A stretch of DNA of 34,933 bases from Actinomadura sp. NBRC 104412 (GCF_030269515.1 NZ_BSTM01000049.1:1-34933), one strand, 5' to 3'. Counted from the first letter of the stretch, positions 24,244 to 32,780 are shown. Notes: a model not told the origin generated them from the letters alone. Numbers and translations: made by a program.

Positions 24244-25112
24244 GCCGTTGTTCCTTCCTTCATTCCCCAGCGGACGACGGTCCGCCGTTCGATCAGGGCG
24301 AAGATGAGGTCGAGTGCGATGCCGATCAGGGCGATGACCACGAGCCCGGCGAACACGTCCGGGATCAGGGCGTAGTAGCGGGCGTTGTTGATGAAGAAGC
24401 CGAGCCCGCCGTTGGCACCGGCGGCGCCGAAGACCAGTTCGGCGGCGATGATGGTGCGCCAGCCGAAGGCCCAGCCGGTCTTCAGGCCCGCGATGGCGTG
24501 CGGGAGGGCGGCGGGCATCAGCACGTCCCGGGTCAGCCGCCAGCCCGACAGGCCCAGGTTCCGGCCGACCATGACGAGCGTGGCCGGGGTGGTGCGCAGG
24601 CCCATGCCGACGCTGACGGTCATCGGCCACAGCACGGCGTTGGCGGTCACGAAGATCAGCGCGGTGTCGGTCAGACCGAACCACAGCATGGCCAGCGGCA
24701 GGATCGCCACCGACGGCAGCGGGTTGATCATGGACGAGACCAGGGTGAGCACGTCGTCCCCGAGCGTGGTGGCCACCGCCAGGGCCGTCAGCACGACGGT
24801 CAGCGCGATCCCGATGGCCATGCCGGTGCCCAGCATGCGCAGCGTCGTCAGCGTGGAGGTGACGATCTCACCGCCGGCCACTCCCTCGGCGAGGGCTTGG
24901 GCCACGTCCCAGGGTCCGGCGAACACGAACGAGCTGACCCCTGACCGGGACGCGTAGAGCTGCCACAGGCCGATCAGCGCGGCGAACACGATGGTGCGCC
25001 GCAGCCAGGTCGGCAGCCTGGACCACGGGCGCCCGCGTTCGGCGACGGGTCGGCGCGGTGCCGCCTCGATGGGCGCGGTCGGCTCCGCGCGGCTATTCGT
25101 AGACGCCGTCAA
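24240..25112 (-). CDS. ssuC: SsuC/TauC-type ABC transporter permease
   Basis: This 290-residue membrane protein is of the BPD_transp_1 superfamily, sulfonate/nitrate/taurine branch. About six helices follow a charged N-terminal tail. The conserved coupling region is GRNLGLSGWRLTRDVLMPAALPHAIAGLK (EAA-type loop) and downstream GWAFGWRTIIAAELVFGAAG is typical of SsuC. There is no ATG in a sensible place. TTG 25112 lies six bases after AAGGAG and inside the last 20 bases of the ATPase gene, so I chose it. It forms the channel for SsuA and SsuB. Confidence 0.88.
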   Translation of the reverse strand: MTASTNSRAEPTAPIEAAPRRPVAERGRPWSRLPTWLRRTIVFAALIGLWQLYASRSGVSSFVFAGPWDVAQALAEGVAGGEIVTSTLTTLRMLGTGMAIGIALTVVLTALAVATTLGDDVLTLVSSMINPLPSVAILPLAMLWFGLTDTALIFVTANAVLWPMTVSVGMGLRTTPATLVMVGRNLGLSGWRLTRDVLMPAALPHAIAGLKTGWAFGWRTIIAAELVFGAAGANGGLGFFINNARYYALIPDVFAGLVVIALIGIALDLIFALIERRTVVRWGMKEGTTA

Positions 25113-25896
25113 GGACCTCTCCTTCCTCGGCGAGCAGCGAGCGCAGCCGGTTCCGCGCTTCGGCGAAGCCCGGCGTGTCGGGGCCGTCCAGACCGGAGAC
25201 GTCGACGATCTCGGCCACCCGCGAGGGACGTCCCGCGAGCACGACCACGCGATCGCCGAGCAGCGTGGCCTCGTCGATGCTGTGGGTGACGAACAGCAGG
25301 GTCGCGTCGGTACGGCGCGTGATGGCGGCGAGCTCGATCTGGAGGCGTCCCCTGGTCTGCGCGTCGAGGGCACCGAACGGCTCGTCCATCAGCAGCATGA
25401 GCGGGTCGACGGCCAGCGCGCGGGCGATGGCCACGCGCTGCTTCATCCCGCCCGACAACTGGTGGGGATGGCTGTCGAGCGCGTCCGCGAGCCCCATCAG
25501 CTCCAGGTGTTCGATGGCGCGCCGCCGCGCGGTGGCACGGTCCACGCCGGTGACCCGCAGCGCGTGCACGACGTTGCCCAGGACGGTGCGCCAGGGGAAC
25601 AACTGGTCGAACTCCTGGAAGACGCAGGCCCGGTCGGGACCCGGCCCGGGGCTTTCCCTGTCCCCGACGAGGATCCGCCCGGCCGAGGGACGCAGAAACC
25701 CCGCGACGGCCTTGAGGATCGTCGACTTGCCCGACCCGGACGGCCCCAGCAGCATGATCCTCTCGCCGCGCCGTACCTCGAAGCCGGCCTCCTCCACCGC
25801 GGGCACGTACCGGCCCCGCCGCCGGTAGCCGATCGCGACGCGGTCCACCAGCAGCGCACGCTCGCCACGCCTGTCGCCATCACGATGCGTTCGCAT
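25093..25896 (-). CDS. ssuB: SsuB/TauB-type ABC transporter ATP-binding protein
   Basis: This 267-residue ATPase has Walker A LLGPSGSGKSTILKAVAGFL, Q-loop CVFQEFDQLFPWRTVLGNVV, signature HQLSGGMKQRVAIARALAVD, Walker B LMLLMDEPFGALD and switch LFVTHSIDEA. The FQEFDQLFPW Q-loop is usual for nitrate/sulfonate/taurine importers. The open frame extends to 26046, but ATG 25896, nine bases after GGAGG, gives a normal length. It powers SsuC. It is separated from the dioxygenase gene by 168 bases containing a strong hairpin, so the dioxygenase and transporter may be expressed at different levels from one promoter. Confidence 0.9.
   Translation of the reverse strand: MRTHRDGDRRGERALLVDRVAIGYRRRGRYVPAVEEAGFEVRRGERIMLLGPSGSGKSTILKAVAGFLRPSAGRILVGDRESPGPGPDRACVFQEFDQLFPWRTVLGNVVHALRVTGVDRATARRRAIEHLELMGLADALDSHPHQLSGGMKQRVAIARALAVDPLMLLMDEPFGALDAQTRGRLQIELAAITRRTDATLLFVTHSIDEATLLGDRVVVLAGRPSRVAEIVDVSGLDGPDTPGFAEARNRLRSLLAEEGEVLDGVYE
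25119..25124 (-). promoter_or_regulatory. Shine-Dalgarno AAGGAG deciding the TTG start of ssuC
   Basis: AAGGAG on the minus strand, six bases before TTG 25110-25112 and inside the end of the ATPase gene, fixes the permease start where no ATG or GTG is usable. Confidence 0.75.
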
Positions 25897-26012
25897 GGAC
25901 TTCTTCCTCCCTTGCCGCCAGGTGCGGGCACCGCCGACGTCGTGTGCGGTGCGACCGAACCGCCGGGCGAGACCGGCTCCGCATCGAAGCCCGCGCCGCG
26001 TACCCGGCGATC

Positions 26013-26048
26013 CCGTGCGCGGCCCGCCACCGGCCGGGCCGCGCACGG
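26013..26048. terminator. Strong hairpin between the dioxygenase and ssuB
   Basis: A perfect 14-bp stem (26013-26026 with 26035-26048) closes an 8-base loop. It begins 17 bases after the dioxygenase stop on the minus strand. There is no T-run. It may terminate or attenuate transcription into ssuBCA, or protect the upstream message. Confidence 0.6.
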
Positions 26049-26064
26049 AAAGGCGCCGCGATGG

Positions 26065-26997
26065 TCAGGCGGCGCGGGCCGGGAGGGAGGAGAAGGCGGT
26101 GGCGTCTCCCTGGATGACGGTGCTGGTGTCGCCGTTGATGCCCACGGGGATGTCACCCGCGACGGTGATGCGGTGCAGGAGACGCGGGTGGTCGTCGTAG
26201 TCGGCGACCGCGTAGTGCTGGGTCGCGCGGTTGTCCCAGATGGCGATGTCGCCGGGGCGCCAGTTCCACCGGACGGTGTTCTCCGGCTTGGTGATGTGCC
26301 GCTGCAGCAGGCCGTACAGGTCCTGGAAGTCCGGTGTGGACAGGCCGGGGATCGACTGGACGAAGTGCCCGAGCAGGAGTGAGGGCTCGCCGGTCTCGGG
26401 GTGGACGCGGACCAGGGGGTGTTCGGTGAGGTAGATCGTGTTCCGGAACTCCTTGCGGTAGCCCTCCTCCTTCACGTCCAGCCCGCCGACCGTCGCGGGA
26501 CGTTCGAGGGCGTAGTCGAAGGCGTTGCTGTGCCGGGCGCGCAGTCGGCCCACCAGCGTCTGGAAGGCGGGGTGCAGGTTGGCGTACGCGGCGACGGTGT
26601 TCGCCCAGATGGTGGTCCCGCCGTAGGGAGGGAGCGTGATGGCGCGCAGGATGCTGATGGCGGGGACGCGGTCGACGAAGGTGACGTCGGTGTGCCAGCT
26701 GTTGGCCTTGCTGCGTTCGGAGTCGATCGGCAGGATCGCCTTCCCGTCGCCGCGGACGGTGGGGTGCGGTGAGGTGACCTCGCCGAGCTGGGCGGCAAAG
26801 TCGTACTGGTCCTCGTCGGTGGCGTGATCCTGATCACGCAGGAACACGACCCTGTGCTTGAGGAGCGCCGCGCGGAACTCGGCGACCGTGGCCGGGTCGA
26901 GGTCGGCGCCGATGCGCAATCCCGAGACGACGGCGCCGATGTTCCCGCCGACCTTGGTCACCTCAAGCGTGGCCGGCTCACTGTGCAACTGGGTCAT
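26065..26997 (-). CDS. TauD/AtsK-type Fe(II)/2-oxoglutarate dioxygenase (sulfate ester or sulfonate cleavage)
   Basis: This 310-residue enzyme carries the facial triad: His102 and Asp104 in SWHTDVTFVDRVPAISILRA, and His261 in WDNRATQHYAVADYD. The 2-oxoglutarate-binding arginine region is PRLLHRITVAG (Arg276). The NSWHTDVTF and PPYGGTTIWANTVAAYANLH stretches resemble AtsK and its mycobacterial relative more than TauD. AtsK-type enzymes hydroxylate alkyl sulfate esters, releasing aldehyde and sulfate and supplying sulfur during starvation. It lies upstream of ssuBCA on the same strand. ATG 26997 follows AAAGGA. A taurine or 2,4-D-type substrate cannot be excluded. Confidence 0.87.
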   Translation of the reverse strand: MTQLHSEPATLEVTKVGGNIGAVVSGLRIGADLDPATVAEFRAALLKHRVVFLRDQDHATDEDQYDFAAQLGEVTSPHPTVRGDGKAILPIDSERSKANSWHTDVTFVDRVPAISILRAITLPPYGGTTIWANTVAAYANLHPAFQTLVGRLRARHSNAFDYALERPATVGGLDVKEEGYRKEFRNTIYLTEHPLVRVHPETGEPSLLLGHFVQSIPGLSTPDFQDLYGLLQRHITKPENTVRWNWRPGDIAIWDNRATQHYAVADYDDHPRLLHRITVAGDIPVGINGDTSTVIQGDATAFSSLPARAA

Positions 26998-27057
26998 CGC
27001 CCGCGTTCCTTTCTCTTGACGTACGGCTTTCCGGGGCGCACCCGGAGGATTCCCAAT

Positions 27058-27082
27058 CTATCCGACTAGTTTAGTATGGATC
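27058..27082. promoter_or_regulatory. Candidate Rrf2/IscR-like operator in a divergent sulfur-gene promoter
   Basis: GACTAGTTTAGTA (27064-27076) is an imperfect dyad with arms GACTA and TAGTA and a 3-base centre, flanked by ATCC and GGAT. It resembles the GACTrwwwyAGTC core bound by Rrf2-family regulators such as IscR, a family that also includes the cysteine regulator CymR. It is a rare A/T-rich island between the dioxygenase start (26997) and the oligopeptide-type importer (27159). TAGTAT at 27072-27077 could also serve as a -10 for the plus strand. Confidence 0.4.
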
Positions 27083-27158
27083 TCCCATGCCGCCCAGAGC
27101 GGACTCCGACGTCCGTCGTGTGGCGGAGGACCGTGACGGAGGAACAAGGAGCGTGTCC

Positions 27159-28721
27159 ATGAGCAGACCCCTGTCCCGTCGTGCCCTGTTGTCCGGCCTG
27201 GCCGGTGGAGCCGTCCTGCTCGGCCTGCCCGGATGTACCTCCGCGGTCGGACGGCAGGGCTCGGGCAAGGGCCTGACGGGCGGAACCCTCACCGGCGCCA
27301 TCGGCACCGATCTGGTGCCGGCGAACTTCTTCACCAACTCCAACTGGGGTGTGACGACGATCATCGGGCTGGTCTACGAGAGCCTGATCCACTACCCCAA
27401 CGACAGCCTGAAACCGGAACCCAGGCTCGCCGAGAGCTGGACCATCGCCGACGACGGGACGACCGTCACGCTGAAGCTGCGGGGCGACGTGAAGTTCCAC
27501 ACCGGACGCCCGTTCACCTCCGAGGACGTGGCGTTCTCGCTGAAGACCTACGCCGACCCCAAATGGAACGGGCAGCTCAAGAGCACCGCGCAGGCGATCA
27601 GGTCGATCGACACCGGCGACCCGGGCACCGCGGTCCTGCACCTGGCGCATCCGGTCAGCAACATCCTCGACCTGCTGGAGATCGTCCCGATCGTCGACAG
27701 GGAGACCTTCGCCGACCTCGCGAGCGGCCGCAGGTACGTCGGCACCGGGCCGTTCAAGTTCGACGGGTGGACGCCCAACGCCCGGCTCCGCTTCAGCAAG
27801 AACCCCGGCTACCGGGTTCCCGGACGGCCCTATCTGGACGCCGTCGACATCGCGATCGTCCCCGATGCCACCGCGCAGGCGAACCAGCTCCGCAGCGGGC
27901 AGATCGACTACGCGTACGGCATCGGCAACCTGGACATCGAGCGCCTGGAGAAGACGGGCAAGATCAACAAGATCCAGCTCACCGGCGCCGAGGAGCAGAT
28001 CTACGTCGGCACCAACGTGACCGCCGAGGGCCTGTCCGACGTGCGGGTCCGGCAGGCCATCGCGTACGCCCTGGACCGTGACCGCATCCTGGCCGAGGTC
28101 TTCCGGGGCAGCGGCTACGTGGTCAACCTGCCGTGGCCGAAGACCTCACCCGCCTACGACGAGAAGCTCAACGGCACCTTCCGGCGGGACGTCGCCAAGG
28201 CCAGGGGCCTCATCGCCGCCTACGGCAAGAAGGTGCCGACGCTGACGTTGAACTACCAGAGCTCGAACCCGCTGTTCGCGGCCACCGCGCAGATCGTGCA
28301 GGCCAACCTCAAGGAGATCGGGATCGAGGTGAGGCTGGAGCCGCTGGACCCGCCGACGTTCGTCGCCCGGCTCATCGGAGGCAAGCTGCCCGGGCTGTGG
28401 ACCACCTACCACTCCTGGGCCCAGTACACCCCCTCGACGCTCACCGTCAGCGCCTACCCCTTCAACGCTCGCAAGAACGCCTCGCACTACACGTCCGACA
28501 CCTACATCAAGGACGCCGACGACGCGTGGAAGCAGCGCAAGGGCGACAGCCCCGAGGCGCTGGAGGCGTACGGCAGGCTGTCGCGCGACCTGCTCGACGG
28601 GCTGTTCCTCATCGAGATCGCGATCGTGGAGCCCCGCTGGGCCGTCAGCGACAGGGTCACGGGCGTCTCCTACACCAAGCGGCACGAGCTCGTGCTCACC
28701 GACGCGCGGCTGACCGGGTGA
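27159..28721 (+). CDS. Peptide/nickel-type (family 5) ABC substrate-binding lipoprotein
   Basis: This 520-residue receptor opens with MSRPLSRRALLSGLAGGAVL and a lipobox LPGC, so it probably leaves by Tat and is lipid-anchored. The SBP_bac_5 landmarks are LVYESLIHYPNDSLKPEPRL, AESWTIADDGTTVTLKLRGD, VKFHTGRPFTSEDVAFSLKT and VRVRQAIAYALDRDRILAEV. Length is normal for the family. ATG 27159 lies eight bases after AAGGAG; the frame open to 27087 has no better site. It heads a four-gene importer operon. Divergence from the AtsK-type gene across a shared control region suggests a sulfur-containing ligand such as a peptide or sulfonate, which is inference. Confidence 0.88.
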   Translation: MSRPLSRRALLSGLAGGAVLLGLPGCTSAVGRQGSGKGLTGGTLTGAIGTDLVPANFFTNSNWGVTTIIGLVYESLIHYPNDSLKPEPRLAESWTIADDGTTVTLKLRGDVKFHTGRPFTSEDVAFSLKTYADPKWNGQLKSTAQAIRSIDTGDPGTAVLHLAHPVSNILDLLEIVPIVDRETFADLASGRRYVGTGPFKFDGWTPNARLRFSKNPGYRVPGRPYLDAVDIAIVPDATAQANQLRSGQIDYAYGIGNLDIERLEKTGKINKIQLTGAEEQIYVGTNVTAEGLSDVRVRQAIAYALDRDRILAEVFRGSGYVVNLPWPKTSPAYDEKLNGTFRRDVAKARGLIAAYGKKVPTLTLNYQSSNPLFAATAQIVQANLKEIGIEVRLEPLDPPTFVARLIGGKLPGLWTTYHSWAQYTPSTLTVSAYPFNARKNASHYTSDTYIKDADDAWKQRKGDSPEALEAYGRLSRDLLDGLFLIEIAIVEPRWAVSDRVTGVSYTKRHELVLTDARLTG

Positions 28722-28731
28722 GGGCACGGCC

Positions 28732-29691
28732 ATGACACTGTACGTGCTGCGCAGGCTGCCCTCGCTGGCCCTGGTGCTCCTCGTCTCCTCGATACTGATC
28801 TTCGCCGTGCTGCGGCTGGTCCCCGGCGACCCGGCGGAGTCGCTCGCCGGGGCGGACGCCACCCCCGAGGCCGTCGAGGCCATCCGCCGCGAACTCGGCC
28901 TGGACCGGCCATGGGCGGCCCAGTACCTCGCCTGGCTCGGCGCGATGCCGACCTTCGATCTGGGCCGGTCGTACCTCATCGGGGGGACCATCGACTCGCT
29001 CGTCGCGGACGCCCTGGGCAACACGCTGCTGCTGGCCACGAGCGCGCTGCTGCTGGCGGTGCTGACCGCGCTGGTGCTCGGCACGCTGTGGGCGGGGACG
29101 CGGCGGGCATGGCTGGATCACCTGCTGACCGGCGTCAACACCCTGGCGATAGGGGTGCCGACCTTCGTGATGGGGGTGGCGCTGATCCTGCTCTTCGGCG
29201 TCATCGTCCCGGTGCTGCCCAGCGGCGGCGTCCCGCGCGAAGGGCTGCTCGCCAACCCGTCGATCACGTTCCAGTACCTGCTGATGCCGGCGGTGTGCCT
29301 GGCCCTGCCGGTCGGCGCCGTGCTGACCCGGTACGTCGCCGAGTCGCTGCGCACCGAACTCGCCCAGCCCTACGTCGTCACCGCGCTCGCCGCCGGGGTC
29401 TCCCGATGGCGGGTCCTGCTGCGGCACGCGCTGCGCAACGTGCTGCCGACCAGCCTGACGGTGCTCGGCCTGCAAACCGGTGCGCTGCTCGGCGGCGCGG
29501 TACTGGTCGAGTTCACCTTCTCCTGGCCCGGCCTGGGGCTGCTGTTCGAACGGGCGATCACCGGTCGTGACTACCCGGTGGTGCAGGTGCTGCTGATGCT
29601 GTCGGTGGCGGTCTTCGCCGTCCTGCAACTGCTCACCGACGTCGCGCACGCCGCCCTCGATCCGCGGGTGCGGCTGGGAGGGTCCCGATGA
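28732..29691 (+). CDS. dppB: DppB-type ABC transporter permease
   Basis: This 319-residue permease has the family opening MTLYVLRRLPSLALVLLVSS, then RLVPGDPAESLAGADATPEA and RELGLDRPWAAQYLAWLGAM, which are diagnostic of DppB/GsiC-like proteins. The EAA coupling loop is VTALAAGVSRWRVLLRHALR near residue 220, followed by GGAVLVEFTFSWPGLGLLFE. It forms half of the channel with the next gene. ATG 28732 is 10 bases after the receptor stop, and its own stop overlaps the next start as ATGA. Confidence 0.9.
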   Translation: MTLYVLRRLPSLALVLLVSSILIFAVLRLVPGDPAESLAGADATPEAVEAIRRELGLDRPWAAQYLAWLGAMPTFDLGRSYLIGGTIDSLVADALGNTLLLATSALLLAVLTALVLGTLWAGTRRAWLDHLLTGVNTLAIGVPTFVMGVALILLFGVIVPVLPSGGVPREGLLANPSITFQYLLMPAVCLALPVGAVLTRYVAESLRTELAQPYVVTALAAGVSRWRVLLRHALRNVLPTSLTVLGLQTGALLGGAVLVEFTFSWPGLGLLFERAITGRDYPVVQVLLMLSVAVFAVLQLLTDVAHAALDPRVRLGGSR

Positions 29692-30575
29692 GCGCCCTCG
29701 AACTGGGGACGTCCGAACCGCTCGGGGACGCCGAGCCGGACCAAGGGCCGCGTGCGCGGCGCGGCGCCCTCCTTCGCGGGCGGGGCCTGGCCGGACTCTC
29801 GCTCGTCGGCGTGGTCGTGCTCGCCGGCCTGCTGGCCCCGCTGATCGCGCCGTACTCGCCGCAGGAACAGCTACCGGACGCCAACCTGCTGGGCGCGAGC
29901 GCCGGGCACCTGTTCGGCACCGACGAGGTGAACCGGGACGTGTTCTCGCGGGTGCTGCACGGCATCCGTGCCGATCTGCTGGTCTGCCTGATCGCCGTGC
30001 CCTGCGGCGCCGTCCTCGGCGGGCTGCTCGGGCTGGTGGCGAGCCAGTACGGCCCGGCGGACGTGGCCGCGCAGCGGGCCTTCGACATCATCCTCGCCTT
30101 CCCCCCGATCATCCTGGGCATCGGCATCGCCGCGGTCACCGGCGTCGGCATGCTCCCGGTGATCTGCGTGGTCATCGGGACGGAACTGCCCATCTTCGGG
30201 CGGCTGGTGCGCACCGCGACGCTCAAGGTGCGCGAACTGCCGTACGTGGACGCCGCCGAGTCGATGGGCGCGACACGGGCCTGGGTGCTGCGCAAGCACG
30301 TGGTCCCGAACATCCTGGACGCGGTGATCGTCCAGCTCGCGCTCTCGGCGTCCATGGCGGTCTTCATCTCCAGCGCGATGAACTTCATCGGCATCGGGGT
30401 GCGGCCCCCGTCCCCGTCGCTGGGCGGGGTGCTCGCCGACGCCATGGCCCAGCTCGGCACCAACGACATGTACGCGATCGGCCCGCTGCTGGTCATCGTG
30501 ATGCTGGTGCTCGGCTTCCAGCTCATCGCGCAGGCCCTGCTGGCCGAGCGCCGACACGGAGGTGGTGCGCCATGA
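29688..30575 (+). CDS. dppC: DppC-type ABC transporter permease
   Basis: This 295-residue permease has a charged N-terminal tail of about 35 residues, then GLAGLSLVGVVVLAGLLAPL, the conserved APYSPQEQLPDANLLGASAG and LFGTDEVNRDVFSRVLHGIR, a core found in DppC/OppC. The EAA loop is YVDAAESMGATRAWVLRKHV, followed by SSAMNFIGIGVRPPSPSLGG. The start overlaps the dppB stop, and its stop overlaps the ATPase start (ATGA at 30572-30575), giving coupled translation of the whole importer. Confidence 0.9.
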   Translation: MSALELGTSEPLGDAEPDQGPRARRGALLRGRGLAGLSLVGVVVLAGLLAPLIAPYSPQEQLPDANLLGASAGHLFGTDEVNRDVFSRVLHGIRADLLVCLIAVPCGAVLGGLLGLVASQYGPADVAAQRAFDIILAFPPIILGIGIAAVTGVGMLPVICVVIGTELPIFGRLVRTATLKVRELPYVDAAESMGATRAWVLRKHVVPNILDAVIVQLALSASMAVFISSAMNFIGIGVRPPSPSLGGVLADAMAQLGTNDMYAIGPLLVIVMLVLGFQLIAQALLAERRHGGGAP

Positions 30576-32191
30576 CGGCGCTGCTTCAGATCAAGGACCT
30601 GACCGTCCGCTTCCCCGGAGTGACCGCCGTCCGCGACCTCGCCCTGGAGCTGCACCGCGACGAGGTCCTGGCCGTGGTCGGCGAATCCGGATCGGGCAAG
30701 TCGGTCACCGCGCTGGCCGTCCTCGGCCTGCTGCCGAAGACCGCGGCCGTGTCCGGAAGCGTCGTCCTGGACGGCCAGGAACTGCTCGGCCTGGACGAGG
30801 AGCAGCTGCGCCGGGTGCGCGGCGCCCGGATCGCCCTGGTCTTCCAGGAACCCTCGACCGCGCTCAACCCGGTCGAACGGGTCGGCTGGCAGATCGGCGA
30901 GGTGCTGCGGGCGCACGGCACGGCATCCCGCAGGGAACGGCGCGAGCGGGCGGCCGAACTGCTCGCGCAGGTCGGGATCCCGCCGGAGCGGGCGCGGGAC
31001 TACCCGCACCAGTTCTCCGGCGGCCAGAAACAGCGGATCGTGCTGGCCCTCGCGCTGGCCGCCGACCCCGACGTGCTGATCGCCGACGAGCCCACCACGG
31101 CGCTCGACGTGACGGTGCAGGCCGAGATCCTCGCCCTGCTGCGCGAGCTGCAACGCGATCGGGAACTCGCGGTTCTCCTCATCACCCACAACATGGGCGT
31201 GGTCGCCGACCTCGCCGACCGGGTGGCCGTCATGCGCTCCGGACGCGTCCTGGAGACCCAGGACGTGCACCGGATCTTCGCCGCCCCCTCGACCCCGTAC
31301 GCCCGGCGGCTCCTGGCGTCGGTGCCGCAACTGGGCGTCCAGGACCCTCCGGCCCGCGATGTTCCCGAGTCCGCGCCGAAGTCTCCGCCCGCGTTCGCCG
31401 TCACCGACCTGGTCGTCGACTACCCGGGCCATCCCGCCGCGCTCGACCGGGTCACGCTGTCGGTGGCTCCCGGCGAGGTCCTCGGCATCGTCGGCGAGTC
31501 GGGTTCCGGCAAGAGCACCCTGGGACGCGTCGCGACGGGTCGGCTACGGCCGTCCTCCGGTACGGCGCGGCTCTTCGGAACCGACCTGGCCCCGCTGCGC
31601 CGCGGCGATCTGCGGGCCCTGCGCAGGCGCATCGGCGTCGTCCACCAGGACCCGGCCGCCTCCCTCGATCCCCGCCGCACCGTGCTGGAATCGATCACCG
31701 AGCCGCTCGACATCCACCGCGTGGGCACCCCCGCCGAACGGGTTGCCCGCGCCGAGGAGCTGCTGGACCAGGTGGCGCTGACCCGTGACCACGGCGCCCG
31801 GCTGCCGCGTGAACTGTCGGGCGGTCAGCGCCAGCGGGTGGCGCTGGCCCGTGCCCTGGTCCTGGAGCCCGAACTGCTGCTGGCCGATGAGCCCACCAGT
31901 GCCCTGGACGTGTCGGTCCAGGCGACCGTCCTGGAGCTGTTCGCGGAACTCCAGCGCCGGCACGGGTTCGCCTGCCTGTTCATCAGCCACGACCTGGCCG
32001 TGGTGAACCAGGTCGCCGACCGGGTGGCCGTTCTCCGCTCCGGACGGCTGCTCGAACTCGGCCCCGCAGACCAGGTGCTGACCCGGCCGACCTCCGACTA
32101 CACACTGAGACTGCTGGAGTCGGTTCCCCTGCCGGACCCCGAGGCCCAGCGCGCCCGGCGAGCCGCCGGACCCCTGAAGACCTCCGCCTGA
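30572..32191 (+). CDS. Fused double ATPase of a peptide/nickel-type ABC importer (DppD-DppF)
   Basis: This 539-residue protein contains two complete ABC domains. The first (about 5-260) has Walker A VVGESGSGKSV, signature FSGGQKQRIVLALAL and Walker B VLIADEPTTALDVT. The second (about 275-520) has Walker A IVGESGSGKST, signature LSGGQRQRVALARAL and Walker B LLLADEPTSALDVS. The usual pair DppD and DppF is thus fused by a short proline-rich linker (PPARDVPESAPKSPPAF). The arrangement is common in actinomycetes and proteobacteria. All key motifs are intact. It completes the operon of receptor, two permeases and ATPase, and is followed directly by a strong terminator. Confidence 0.92.
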   Translation: MTALLQIKDLTVRFPGVTAVRDLALELHRDEVLAVVGESGSGKSVTALAVLGLLPKTAAVSGSVVLDGQELLGLDEEQLRRVRGARIALVFQEPSTALNPVERVGWQIGEVLRAHGTASRRERRERAAELLAQVGIPPERARDYPHQFSGGQKQRIVLALALAADPDVLIADEPTTALDVTVQAEILALLRELQRDRELAVLLITHNMGVVADLADRVAVMRSGRVLETQDVHRIFAAPSTPYARRLLASVPQLGVQDPPARDVPESAPKSPPAFAVTDLVVDYPGHPAALDRVTLSVAPGEVLGIVGESGSGKSTLGRVATGRLRPSSGTARLFGTDLAPLRRGDLRALRRRIGVVHQDPAASLDPRRTVLESITEPLDIHRVGTPAERVARAEELLDQVALTRDHGARLPRELSGGQRQRVALARALVLEPELLLADEPTSALDVSVQATVLELFAELQRRHGFACLFISHDLAVVNQVADRVAVLRSGRLLELGPADQVLTRPTSDYTLRLLESVPLPDPEAQRARRAAGPLKTSA

Positions 32192-32198
32192 CGGTGTA

Positions 32199-32231
32199 CG
32201 CGGCGCGCCGGCACAACGCCGGCGCGCCGCG
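32199..32231 (+). terminator. Hairpin terminator after the dpp-type operon
   Basis: A perfect 14-bp stem (32199-32212 with 32218-32231) encloses a 5-base loop and starts 8 bases after the ATPase stop. It is very G/C-rich and lacks a T-run, as usual in actinomycetes. It closes the importer operon. Confidence 0.8.
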
Positions 32232-32239
32232 AGCACCTC

Positions 32240-32530
32240 AGTGACGTCGACCGATTCGACCGGCCACGCCTCGGCGACCTCATCGGGGCGCGCGCCGTGC
32301 ACCTGCAATGCCATATCGGCACCGAACCGTGCCCCTGGTGCGCCTGGGTGCCACGAGGAGCGGCCTGCACTTCTCCGCAAAGGCGCCGCACCAGGCGCGG
32401 CAACTGGCGGCAGGCATGGGCACCGCCATCAACTCCCACCAGGCCGAGCTCGACGACACCGCCGACCCGCCCTCCCTGTGCTACCCGTACTTCAAGACCA
32501 CCGAGCCTGCGAGGTCAAACCGGAAAGACG
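32240..32530 (+). pseudogene. Decayed class I SAM-dependent methyltransferase
   Basis: One frame (32240 to about 32325) reads RPRLGDLIGARAVHLQCHIG, the methyltransferase motif I region normally written LLHLQCHIGTDTLSLARLGA. The reading then moves to another frame: VRLGATRSGLHFSAKAPHQA, RQLAAGMGTAINSHQAELDD, the typical next section (LDFSAEAIAQARRLA...HQAELYD). About 70 residues later in the family comes a YPYF-x-T-x-EPxR motif, found here immediately after (CYPYFKTTEPAR). So the gene has lost its start, suffered a frameshift near 32325-32340, and lost an internal block. The ATG-initiated frame 32308-32565 (85 codons) is a part of this, without a Shine-Dalgarno. Confidence 0.7.
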
Positions 32531-32723
32531 CTTCATCTTTCATTTCCAGACCGGCGGAGCCGTGAGGGCCGCGACGTCCACCGGTCGCTGTGACCAGCGG
32601 CACGGTTGGTCAAGCGCGTGAACGGAGCCCTTGGCCAACCGCGCTCGCTTTCATCCACCGAACCCGGCCGAAATCCGAGCATGCCTGCCACCGTTGGCTC
32701 GGGCGTCGATACTCTACGACTCC

Positions 32724-32751
32724 TTGACGTTCCACTACGAGTATGTAGAAG
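32724..32751 (+). promoter_or_regulatory. Candidate sigma-70-type promoter of the box operon
   Basis: TTGACG (32724-32729) and TAGAAG (32746-32751) are each one base from the housekeeping consensus and are 16 bases apart. Transcription would begin near 32758, about 23 bases before the boxC ATG, with GGAAGGAG in the leader. The surrounding 32640-32780 region has no coding-type codon bias. Confidence 0.5.
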
Positions 32752-32780
32752 ATTGGGGAGCGGAAGGAGATGGACACCCG

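Noticed and set aside
24244..24684. N-terminal extension of the ssuA frame
   Set aside because: It overlaps ssuC on the same strand in another frame; ATG 24243 has a good ribosome binding site and starts a Tat lipoprotein signal.
32308..32565. Possible small protein gene of 85 codons
   Set aside because: Its residues match the middle and late parts of a class I methyltransferase, the first motif lies in another frame just upstream, and no Shine-Dalgarno is present.
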